Assembly: GCA_020635715.1 (NCBI GenBank)
Contig: JACJZG010000051.1
Location: 1 to 30,978 of the forward strand
Direction: 5' to 3'
DNA: 30,978 bases
Source of the DNA: Flavobacteriales bacterium
Lineage (GTDB): Bacteria > Bacteroidota > Bacteroidia > Flavobacteriales_F > PHOS-HE28
Positions 17,231 to 23,591 of this stretch are shown in pieces. Positions within the stretch are counted from its first letter, which is position 1. Each line of letters opens with the position of its first letter. Below the pieces are notes generated by a model. The model was not told the DNA's origin. It searched no databases and saw nothing but the letters and a program-made list of their open reading frames with translations. The translations under genes were made by a program, and so were the position numbers.

Positions 17231-18708
17231 GCAACGCACCACATCGGTCCACCAGCCTTTTCTGGCGGATATCCGCGGCTTTCCTGGTCGTCCTGTTGCT
17301 GTTCGCGGGCGTGACGTTGTGGATCCATATCGATGCATCGCACAACCACGCGCTCGAGGTGACCCAGCGCCTGAACCACGACCTCGCGAAGCACACCGTG
17401 GATGAGGTGAAACCATTCCTCAACGGCGAGGTCCCGGAGGAGGCGATGGGCACGCTCATGCATTCCATGATGGCGGTGAACCCCGGCATCGAGGTCTATC
17501 TGCTCGATACCGCAGGTCGCATCCTGAAGTACGTCGCGCTGGATGGTGTCGTGAAGCTGGATCGCGTGGACATGGGACCGGTGCGCGACTTCATCAACAC
17601 AACGGAGCCGGAGGGACTGATCGAAGGCGATGACCCCCGGACCCCCGGCGTGCGCCGCATCTTCAGTGCCGCACCCGTGCTGGAGGAAGGCGTGCCACAG
17701 GGCTACGTCTACATCATCCTCGAAGGACAGGAGTATGCCGGCGCCGCCGATACGCTCTTCGGCAACTACTTCCTCCGCCTGAGCGGTCGTTCCGTGCTCC
17801 TCGTGCTTGTGCTCACATTGCTCGCCGGCCTGCTCGCCATCGCGCTCATCACGAAGAACCTCGGTCGCATCGTGTCCGGGTTCCGCCGGTTCAAGGATGG
17901 CGCGCTCGATACGCGCATCACGCTCAGCGGCGGGGGAGAGCTCACCGAAGTGGCCACCACCTTCAACGAGATGGCGTCCACCATCCAGCGGAACATCGAG
18001 GAGTTGAAGGGCATCGACCAGTTGCGGAAGGAGCTCATCGGAAACGTGAGCCACGACCTGCGCACTCCCGTGGCGGCCATTCAGGGTTATGCCGAAACGC
18101 TGCTGATGAAGGCCGATTCGTTGACCACCGAGGAGCGGGAAGGCTACCTCAGCACCATCGTCCGGAGCACCGAACGGCTCAAGCAGCTGGTGGATGATCT
18201 CTTCACGCTCAGCAAACTGGAGGCGGAACAGGTGAAGCTGGACCTCGAGCCGATCTCCCTGGGAGAGCTCGTGCACGATGTGGTGAACAAGGTGCGCTTG
18301 ATGGCGAAGGAGAAGAACGTCTCGATCAACGTCATCATGGCCCGTGACCTGCCGCTTGTGGAGGTGGATGTGAAGAAGATCGACCGCGTACTCCAGAACC
18401 TGCTGGACAATGGGCTCAAGTTCTGCCGGCCGGGCGATCGCATCACCATCGAGCTGGATGGGCAGGAACCCGATGCGGTGCGCGTGCGCATCACGGATAC
18501 CGGCGTTGGGATACCCGATGGCGACCTGCCGCACATCTTCGATCGCTACTTCAAGGGATCGCGTTCGTCCGATATTGGTGGCACCGGCCTGGGGCTCGCC
18601 ATCGTCAAACGCATCGTCGAATTGCACGGATCCACGGTGGAGGTGAGCAGCCGCGTGAACGAGGGTTCGCGCTTCACCTTCGGTCTTCCGGTGCGGCGTT
18701 CGGCTTAG
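17227..18708 (+). CDS. Membrane sensor histidine kinase
   Basis: The product is 493 aa. Transmembrane segment 1 is at about 14-34 and segment 2 at about 189-209; between them lies a periplasmic sensor domain of about 150 residues, perhaps Cache/PAS-like (IEVYLLDTAGRILKYV). A HAMP linker follows (210-262), then the dimerisation/phosphoacceptor domain with H276 (NVSHDLRTPVAAIQGYAETL), and a catalytic ATPase domain with the N box NLLDNGLKFC, G1 DTGVGIPDGDLPHIFDRYFKG and G2 GGTGLGLAIVKRI. All catalytic motifs are intact. It is coupled by an ATGA overlap to its cognate regulator. Its stop codon overlaps the first of four GTGAT repeats that precede the lipoprotein gene. The ligand cannot be told from sequence. 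Confidence 0.95.
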   Translation: MSNAPHRSTSLFWRISAAFLVVLLLFAGVTLWIHIDASHNHALEVTQRLNHDLAKHTVDEVKPFLNGEVPEEAMGTLMHSMMAVNPGIEVYLLDTAGRILKYVALDGVVKLDRVDMGPVRDFINTTEPEGLIEGDDPRTPGVRRIFSAAPVLEEGVPQGYVYIILEGQEYAGAADTLFGNYFLRLSGRSVLLVLVLTLLAGLLAIALITKNLGRIVSGFRRFKDGALDTRITLSGGGELTEVATTFNEMASTIQRNIEELKGIDQLRKELIGNVSHDLRTPVAAIQGYAETLLMKADSLTTEEREGYLSTIVRSTERLKQLVDDLFTLSKLEAEQVKLDLEPISLGELVHDVVNKVRLMAKEKNVSINVIMARDLPLVEVDVKKIDRVLQNLLDNGLKFCRPGDRITIELDGQEPDAVRVRITDTGVGIPDGDLPHIFDRYFKGSRSSDIGGTGLGLAIVKRIVELHGSTVEVSSRVNEGSRFTFGLPVRRSA

Positions 18709-18763
18709 TGATGAACATGTGATCGAGCCGTGATCGATCCGTGATCGGTGCCGGGGACCTTTG
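18708..18763 (+). promoter_or_regulatory. Four GTGAT direct repeats (11-bp period) and -7 element before the lipoprotein gene
   Basis: GTGAT begins at 18708, 18719, 18730 and 18741, all exactly 11 bp apart. The third and second copies are nearly identical over the whole unit (GTGATCGATCC, GTGATCGAGCC). A -7-like element GACCTTTG lies at 18756-18763, 15 bp after the start of the last repeat, and the ATG is at 18798. The arrangement duplicates the one before the response regulator gene. It is probably a multi-site operator for that regulator, activating the lipoprotein gene (inference). Confidence 0.65.
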
Positions 18764-18797
18764 CCCTCGTTCACCCAACGAACCAAACCTGATCGAC

Positions 18798-19751
18798 ATG
18801 AGAACGCACATTGCAATGAACGGCATGCTCCTGTTGGGCGTGCTGGCCCTCGCATCCTGCAAGAAGGATGAAGAGGAGATGATGACCCCGACACCTTCGA
18901 CACCCACTGCGGGTCCGGCCGTGGATCCGGCGACCGCCGCACGTGTGGCCGTGGACCGCTTCAGCCCGGAAGCAGGCACCCTGATGGTGCGCGATGGCAG
19001 CAACGGCCTGCCCGCTGCGAACACCCCGATCAACTATGACCAAGCTCCCTTCATCACCGAAGGATTGGGGCCCGCCGGACAGATGGTGAGCTATTACAAC
19101 TTCGATGTTCAGTCCACCACGCCGGCGCCGATCTGGGTGCTCTTCCGCAGCGGCGACGCGGATCCTGTTGCGGGCCAGTTGAACATCATCGACAAGATCC
19201 CGGGTGAAGCGGGTTACAACGACTTCTGGAGCGTACGCAAGGTGACGGTGCCGGCGGACTACGTGGCGAACTCGGTAACGAGCTATGCGGAGATCGTTTC
19301 GCTTGGCTACGGCATCGAGAACACGGGTATCCTCGTGAACTGCCCGGTGGTGCCGGAGGGTTCCACCGCTTCCATGCGCTTGAATGGCGAGAGCAACGCG
19401 ATCGTGCAGGGTTGGTACAAGGACAAAGTGGTGCACTACTTCAGCTTCATGGAACATCCGTTGATGGGCAGCGCCGTTCCCACGTCGCCGATCCATGTCA
19501 TGTTCAACATCAACCCGGACCAGTCCGGAGGTGGCCCGGCCAGTGGCTTCGTGGTGGAACCCGGGACCATGCAGACCCACAACGTGGTGGCCACGGTACC
19601 GGCGGACGCGACCTACTCTCCCTTGTGGCGGGTGCAGGTCATCGACAACGCGGACTTCAGTGCCGTCATGAACCTGTCCACCGCACAGGCCGCCACGAAC
19701 CTGGCCATGAACGTGGCCAACGTGAACTGCCCGATCGTAGCCATCAACTGA
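18798..19751 (+). CDS. Secreted lipoprotein, possible DUF7482-like; predicted target of the adjacent two-component system
   Basis: The 317-aa product starts MRTHIAMNGMLLLGVLALASC; the lipobox LASC places the acylated Cys at residue 21, followed by an acidic, Pro/Thr-rich linker. The rest is one globular region with strand-rich segments (PIWVLFRSGD, WSVRKVTVPADYVANSV, NTGILVNCPVVPEGS, VHYFSFMEHPL). It resembles proteins annotated DUF7482, but I hold this loosely. The function is unknown; attachment to the outer membrane or periplasm is expected. Four GTGAT repeats in front of it, matching those before the response regulator, suggest it is the output or an accessory sensor of that system. A strong terminator follows at 19780. 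Confidence 0.85.
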   Translation: MRTHIAMNGMLLLGVLALASCKKDEEEMMTPTPSTPTAGPAVDPATAARVAVDRFSPEAGTLMVRDGSNGLPAANTPINYDQAPFITEGLGPAGQMVSYYNFDVQSTTPAPIWVLFRSGDADPVAGQLNIIDKIPGEAGYNDFWSVRKVTVPADYVANSVTSYAEIVSLGYGIENTGILVNCPVVPEGSTASMRLNGESNAIVQGWYKDKVVHYFSFMEHPLMGSAVPTSPIHVMFNINPDQSGGGPASGFVVEPGTMQTHNVVATVPADATYSPLWRVQVIDNADFSAVMNLSTAQAATNLAMNVANVNCPIVAIN

Positions 19752-19779
19752 TCCCGGCGACCATACGATCGGCGGATGT

Positions 19780-19813
19780 GCGCCCTCCGGCCCTGCCGGG
19801 GGGCGCGCTTGTT
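19780..19813 (+). terminator. Intrinsic terminator after the lipoprotein gene
   Basis: GCGCCC-T-CCGGC (19780-19791) pairs with GCCGG-G-GGGCGC (19795-19806), a 12-bp stem with one T-G pair and a 3-nt loop, followed by GCTTGTT. It lies 28 nt after the stop and separates the lipoprotein gene from the nitroreductase-fold gene. Confidence 0.8.
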
Positions 19814-19828
19814 CACGACCTTAGCGAC

Positions 19829-20509
19829 ATGCATGACCACTCTGCCCTGCGGACCATCGCGTACCGGCCCACGCGCCTTGATGCCGCTGATGCACTTCAG
19901 CGCGCCAGCGCATTCCGTGAATTGATGGAAGGCCGGCGCAGCGTGCGCCACTTCAGCCCGGATCCGGTCGCACCTCCGCTGATCGAGGAGTTGGTGCGTA
20001 CGGCGAGCACGGCGCCGAGTGGGGCGCACAAGCAGCCCTGGACCTTCTGCGTGGTCACCGACCCGGGCTTGAAGCAGCGGATACGTGCGGCAGCGGAGGA
20101 GGAGGAGCGCGCGAACTATGGTGGTCGCATGCCGCCCGAATGGCTGGAGGACCTGGCTCCGCTCGGCACCGACGCGAACAAGGAGTTCCTGGAGATCGCA
20201 CCGTGCCTGATCGTCGTCTTCAAACAGGTGCATGAGCTCCGGCCGGATGGCGGCAAGCGCAAGAACTACTACGTGGAGGAGAGCGTGGGCATCGCCTGCG
20301 GTTTCCTGCTGGCGGCCATTCGGAATGCGGGTCTCGTGGCCCTTACGCACACACCCAGTCCCATGAACTTCCTGGCCAAACTCTTGGACAGGCCCGAGAA
20401 CGAACGGGCCTTCCTGCTCATCCCGGTGGGTCATCCCACTTCGGATTGTGTGGTGCCTGATCTGCGGCGCAAGGACGTGGACGAGGTGTGCGTGTGGTAC
20501 GGGCGTTGA
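19829..20509 (+). CDS. Nitroreductase-fold flavoprotein, iodotyrosine deiodinase (IYD)-like
   Basis: The 226-aa product starts at ATG 19829. FMN-binding motifs of the nitroreductase fold are visible: RRSVRHFSPDPV, TAPSGAHKQPW and the C-terminal PVGHP...VPDLRRK. Within the fold it resembles IYD most: EEERANY, KEFLEIAPCLIVVFKQVH and ESVGIACGFLLAAIRNAGLV. The three residues that grip the amino acid zwitterion of iodotyrosine in IYD (human E157, Y161, K182) appear as E93, Y97 and K118 with identical spacing (+4, +21). It is therefore predicted to be a reductive dehalogenase of halotyrosines or a close relative; ordinary nitroreductase activity is the alternative. It is preceded by a terminator and stands alone, convergent with the gene at 20556. 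Confidence 0.88.
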   Translation: MHDHSALRTIAYRPTRLDAADALQRASAFRELMEGRRSVRHFSPDPVAPPLIEELVRTASTAPSGAHKQPWTFCVVTDPGLKQRIRAAAEEEERANYGGRMPPEWLEDLAPLGTDANKEFLEIAPCLIVVFKQVHELRPDGGKRKNYYVEESVGIACGFLLAAIRNAGLVALTHTPSPMNFLAKLLDRPENERAFLLIPVGHPTSDCVVPDLRRKDVDEVCVWYGR

Positions 20510-20555
20510 GCCGGCCAGGCTGTGAGGACCATACCGCATCATCCGAACAGGAAGC

Positions 20556-21308
20556 TCACCAACTGCCTCCCGCACCACCACCGCCGAAACTCCCACCACC
20601 AAAGCCGCCGAAGCCACCCCCGCCACCGCCAAAGCCTCCGCCAGTGCCGCCGAAAGCGCCGGTGAACATGTTGCCGCCTTCCCCACCGGGGCCGAGCGTC
20701 GCACGTTCCAGGTAGTTGAGCAGGGAGAAGACGGCGATCAGATCCGTCGGGCGCGGCGACCGTTCCTTCAGTTGGTCACGGGTGTCCTCATCCAACAGCG
20801 TGATGCAACTGCCCAATTCGAACACGTGCTTCATCGAACGCTCCCAACCGCCTACCAGTGGACGACCGATGTCCTGTTCCACAGTGAACAGAAGATCACG
20901 GACGCGCGCACAGATCGCACGGCCTGTTGCCGTGCGCGTATGTCGCCCGCTGAGGAGGCCTGCCTCCTTCAGGTCCGGGAACATCAGGTCATACTTGAAG
21001 GCCTCATGGTCCTCGATACGGTCCTCGATCTCCAGACGCAGGTCCACCAATGAGCAAGGCCGGTCGGCCGGGACGAGCTCCCACGCGAAGATCCCGGAGC
21101 GATCGTTCGGCTCTGGCTTGTCGCCGCGTGTCAGGAAGAGCCGGTTCAAGGTGCGCTTGCGTCGCCCGCCGACGGTCACCTCCTTGAAGTCCACGAGCAA
21201 TGACCCTGTGAAGCACAGGTGTTGCAGGCAGTGGTAGAGCATCGTTTCACCCGATGAGAGCATCGGGTGCCTGAGGTAGACATAAGCCTGCGGGCTCAGC
21301 TGTGCCAT
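20556..21308 (-). CDS. Uncharacterised protein with Gly-rich tail ending in GGSW
   Basis: The product is 250 aa. It has no signal peptide and no obvious membrane segment, so it is probably cytoplasmic. Residues 1-200 are predicted mostly helical with charged segments (LRLEIEDRIEDHEAFKYDLMFPDLKEAG, shown here only by its acidic character). From about residue 205 the chain becomes almost pure Gly/Phe and ends GGGGAGGSW. The same kind of C-terminal tail (GGG-S/F-GGGGxxG-x-W) is known from YgcG/TPM-domain and DUF2207/TIGR04222 proteins, which are otherwise unrelated or only distantly related. I do not recognise the N-terminal domain with certainty. It is convergent with the deiodinase-like gene and lies downstream of the P460-like gene on the same strand. 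Confidence 0.8.
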   Translation of the reverse strand: MAQLSPQAYVYLRHPMLSSGETMLYHCLQHLCFTGSLLVDFKEVTVGGRRKRTLNRLFLTRGDKPEPNDRSGIFAWELVPADRPCSLVDLRLEIEDRIEDHEAFKYDLMFPDLKEAGLLSGRHTRTATGRAICARVRDLLFTVEQDIGRPLVGGWERSMKHVFELGSCITLLDEDTRDQLKERSPRPTDLIAVFSLLNYLERATLGPGGEGGNMFTGAFGGTGGGFGGGGGGFGGFGGGSFGGGGAGGSW

Positions 21309-21385
21309 GGACCGTCAACGCAAGATGGGCGATCCACCTGATCCCTGATGCTGAACCCGATCCGGTCGATCGGATGACCACCCCG

Positions 21386-21904
21386 TTAAGGGAAGTACAA
21401 GTTCATCAACGTCGCGTCGATCTCTCCGTCCTGGGTGTGGCAGGTGCGGCAGGCCGCGCCGCGGTCCAAAGCCGGTGCACGCACTTCCCCGTTGGCGCGG
21501 AGGTAACCCCAGACCCAGCCTCCGGCATCGGCCGCTTCGGACTCCGGTCGCTTCAGCAGCACGGCATAGCTGCCCAAGGTGCTGGCATCGCTCCAGAGCT
21601 CCTTCACGATCAGCGAACCCGGCGGGAAGGTGGTATCGGCCACCACGCGGTAAAGCGAGTCAAGTGCCGTGGCCGCCACCCCGTTGAAACGGGTCCGCAG
21701 GAAGGCCTCGCTGTGACCGGAGCCCGTGCTGCGGGGTAACAGGTCCGGGGAGTTCTTGTACCACACGCTCCCGGAACTGTTCAGGGCCATCTGGTAGAGC
21801 TCGGCGTCCAAGGGAGCGGTGCCCGCTTCATGCTTGCAGGCGACAGCAGACCAGGCCAGGACCAGTGCCAGGAACAATTGGGGAGAGAACGAGCGGAAGG
21901 GCAT
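21386..21904 (-). CDS. Cytochrome P460-like lipoprotein with one c-type heme motif
   Basis: The 172-aa product starts at ATG 21904 (MPFRSFSPQLFLALVLAWSAVAC); C23 is the likely lipidated residue. The body resembles the cytochrome P460 fold (SGSGHSEAFLRTRFN, FPPGSLIVKELW, WVWGYLRANGEV). The heme attachment motif C152-R-T-C155-H156 lies 16 residues from the C-terminus, as in this family. P460 proteins elsewhere oxidise hydroxylamine or bind NO through a Lys-crosslinked heme, but that should not be assumed for this uncharacterised branch. A perfect -7 element ends 4 nt before the start. It is divergent from the aldehyde dehydrogenase gene. Confidence 0.85.
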   Translation of the reverse strand: MPFRSFSPQLFLALVLAWSAVACKHEAGTAPLDAELYQMALNSSGSVWYKNSPDLLPRSTGSGHSEAFLRTRFNGVAATALDSLYRVVADTTFPPGSLIVKELWSDASTLGSYAVLLKRPESEAADAGGWVWGYLRANGEVRAPALDRGAACRTCHTQDGEIDATLMNLYFP

Positions 21905-21908
21905 ATCC

Positions 21909-21916
21909 CAAATGTA
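21909..21916 (-). promoter_or_regulatory. -7 element of the P460-like gene, 4 nt before the start codon
   Basis: On the minus strand the sequence is TACATTTG, a full match to TAnnTTTG, followed by GGAT and the ATG at 21904. Transcription from this element would begin at or just before the start codon. Confidence 0.6.
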
Positions 21917-21964
21917 GGCCTTGTCCCATCGGGGAGAAAGGAACGACGGACACGAGCACCCACC

Positions 21965-21972
21965 TATCTTTG
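21965..21972 (+). promoter_or_regulatory. -7 element of the aldehyde dehydrogenase gene, 6 nt before the start codon
   Basis: TATCTTTG fully matches TAnnTTTG and is followed by 6 nt (AAAGCC) and the ATG at 21979. It faces away from the P460-like promoter 49 bp to the left. The mRNA is predicted to be leaderless or nearly so. Confidence 0.6.
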
Positions 21973-21978
21973 AAAGCC

Positions 21979-23439
21979 ATGGCCACCAAGACCAAGAAGC
22001 CCCTCGACTGGGCACTCGCCCCCGCACCCGAATCCGCTGATCACGTCAAGATCTCGTCGCAATACGAGCTCTTCATCAACGGCAAGTGGCAGAAGCCCAA
22101 GAGCGGGAAGTACTTCGACACCATCAACCCCGCCAACGAGAAGGTCCTCGCGCGCATCGCCGAGGCCAACGACGCCGACGTGGACGCCGCCGTGAAGGCC
22201 GCGCGCAAGGCCTACGACAGCGTGTGGAGCAAATTGCCCGCGAGCGAACGCGCCAAGTACATCTACCGCATCGCGCGCCTGCTGCAGGAGAAGGCCCGCG
22301 AGTTCGCCGTCATCGAAAGCATGGACGGCGGCAAGGCCATCCGCGAAAGCCGCGACGTGGACGTGCCGCTCGCCGCCGCGCACTTCTTCTACTACGCCGG
22401 TTGGGCCGACAAGCTCCACTACGCCTTCCCCGGAAAGCAAACGTCACCGCTCGGCGTCGCCGGACAGGTCATCCCCTGGAACTTCCCGCTGCTCATGGCC
22501 GCGTGGAAGCTCGCCCCCGCGCTCGCCTGCGGCAACACCGTGGTGCTGAAGCCCGCCGAGACCACGTCGCTCACCGCGCTCAAGCTCGCCGAGCTCTTGC
22601 AGGAGGCCGAGCTCCCCGATGGCGTCGTCAACATCGTCACCGGTGCGGGTGCCACGGGCGCGGCGGTGGTCAACCACCCCGATGTGAACAAGGTCGCCTT
22701 CACCGGCAGCACCGGCGTGGGCAAGCTCATCCAGCGCGCCACCGCCGGCAGCGGCAAGAAGCTCACCCTCGAGCTCGGCGGCAAGGCGGCCAACATCATC
22801 TTCGCCGACGCCACCATCGACCAGGCCGTCGAAGGCATCATCAACGGCATCTACTTCAACCAGGGCCACGTGTGCTGCGCCGGCAGCCGCCTCTTCGTGG
22901 AGGAAGGCGTGTACGACGAGGTCATCCGCAAGCTCAAGCACCGCATGCGCTCGCTCGTCGTCGGCGATCCACTCGACAAGAACACCGACATCGGCGCCAT
23001 CAACAGCCGCGAGCAGCTCGGCACCATCAACAAATACCTCAAGGTGGGCCAGGCCGATGGCGCCGAGATGTACCAGCCCGCCTGCGACCTGCCCAGCAAA
23101 GGCTTCTGGTGCCGTCCCACGCTCTTCCTCAACGTGGCGCAGAGCGCGCGCATCGCGCAGGAGGAGATCTTCGGCCCCGTGCTCGCCGTGCAGACCTTCC
23201 GCACCGTGGACGAGGTGATCCAGAAGGCCAACAACACGCCCTACGGCCTCAGCGCCGGCGTGTGGACGGACAAGGGCAGCAAGATCTTCAACCTCACCAG
23301 CAAATTGCGCGCGGGTGTCATCTGGGCCAACACCTTCAACAAGTTCGATCCCACCTCACCCTTCGGCGGCTACAAGGAAAGCGGCTACGGCCGCGAAGGC
23401 GGCGTGCACGGGCTGGGGGCGTACTTGAATTTGAATTGA
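21979..23439 (+). CDS. NAD(P)-dependent aldehyde dehydrogenase
   Basis: The 486-aa product starts at ATG 21979. It oxidises an aldehyde to the acid with NAD(P)+. All catalytic features are present: oxyanion N168 (IPWNFP), cofactor motif FTGSTGVGK, general base E265 (ELGGKAANI), nucleophile C299 (NQGHVCCAGSR), EEIFGPVL and PFGGYKESGYGREGG. The N-terminal 20-30 residues (DWALAPAPESADHVKI) match the Bacteroidota type commonly found next to deoC, so acetaldehyde from deoxyribose breakdown is a likely substrate (inference). Third codon positions are strongly C-biased (GCC, CGC, CTC), more so than in the neighbours, which hints at high expression. A hairpin follows the stop. Confidence 0.95.
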   Translation: MATKTKKPLDWALAPAPESADHVKISSQYELFINGKWQKPKSGKYFDTINPANEKVLARIAEANDADVDAAVKAARKAYDSVWSKLPASERAKYIYRIARLLQEKAREFAVIESMDGGKAIRESRDVDVPLAAAHFFYYAGWADKLHYAFPGKQTSPLGVAGQVIPWNFPLLMAAWKLAPALACGNTVVLKPAETTSLTALKLAELLQEAELPDGVVNIVTGAGATGAAVVNHPDVNKVAFTGSTGVGKLIQRATAGSGKKLTLELGGKAANIIFADATIDQAVEGIINGIYFNQGHVCCAGSRLFVEEGVYDEVIRKLKHRMRSLVVGDPLDKNTDIGAINSREQLGTINKYLKVGQADGAEMYQPACDLPSKGFWCRPTLFLNVAQSARIAQEEIFGPVLAVQTFRTVDEVIQKANNTPYGLSAGVWTDKGSKIFNLTSKLRAGVIWANTFNKFDPTSPFGGYKESGYGREGGVHGLGAYLNLN

Positions 23440-23454
23440 AGCATTAGGGCGTGC

Positions 23455-23477
23455 CCCCGGCTCAAATGCAGCCGGGG
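23455..23477 (+). terminator. Hairpin after the aldehyde dehydrogenase gene
   Basis: CCCCGGCT (23455-23462) pairs perfectly with AGCCGGGG (23470-23477) around a 7-nt loop, 15 nt after the stop. It lacks a clear T-tract. It also forms one end of the repeat-like segment that continues to about 23550, so it may be part of that element rather than a dedicated terminator. Confidence 0.5.
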
Positions 23478-23552
23478 TCGCGCTTTCCGCTGTACTCCTC
23501 GCTCGTTCCTCGCTGCGGGGTGCCGCTCCAATCGCTCACGCGGAATGCTGCA
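23478..23552. repeat. Repeat-like intergenic element with inverted ends
   Basis: The segment has ends TTTCCGC (23484-23490) and GCGGAA (23540-23545), and the inner text CTCGCTCGTTCCTCGCTGCG and GCCGCTCCAATCGCTCACGC. I recall very similar text (pattern: cgctttccgctgtact ... ccgct-caatc-ctcacgc) scattered between genes in many Bacteroidota genomes. Only one copy is in this window, so its repetitive nature is from memory and not shown here. Confidence 0.5.
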
Positions 23553-23569
23553 CGTGACATCCGGTCGTC

Positions 23570-23577
23570 TATCTTTC
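23570..23577 (+). promoter_or_regulatory. Possible -7 element of the WxG-repeat T9SS gene
   Basis: TATCTTTC differs from TAnnTTTG only in the last base and lies 14 nt before the ATG at 23592. The surrounding CTATCTTT is identical to the element before the aldehyde dehydrogenase gene. Confidence 0.4.
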
Positions 23578-23591
23578 GCTAAGGGAGTCAG

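Noticed and set aside
16523..18708. Assigning the two-component pair as PhoB/PhoR from the 11-bp direct repeats
   Set aside because: The half-site GTGAT is not the Pho box, the sensor has a large periplasmic domain, and no phosphate-uptake genes are nearby. Only the family is supported.
20556..20710. CCACCACC/CCGCC repeats on the plus strand that look like a microsatellite
   Set aside because: They are the reverse complement of codons for the Gly-rich tail of the 20556-21308 protein.
21357..21373. Hairpin CCGATC/GATCGG after the P460-like gene as a terminator
   Set aside because: The stem is only 6 bp with no T-tract. It is too weak to call.
22086..23447. A 453-codon plus-strand frame overlapping the aldehyde dehydrogenase gene
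   Set aside because: The product is extremely Arg/His/Gln-rich, a frame shadow of C-biased codons. The aldehyde dehydrogenase frame has every catalytic motif.
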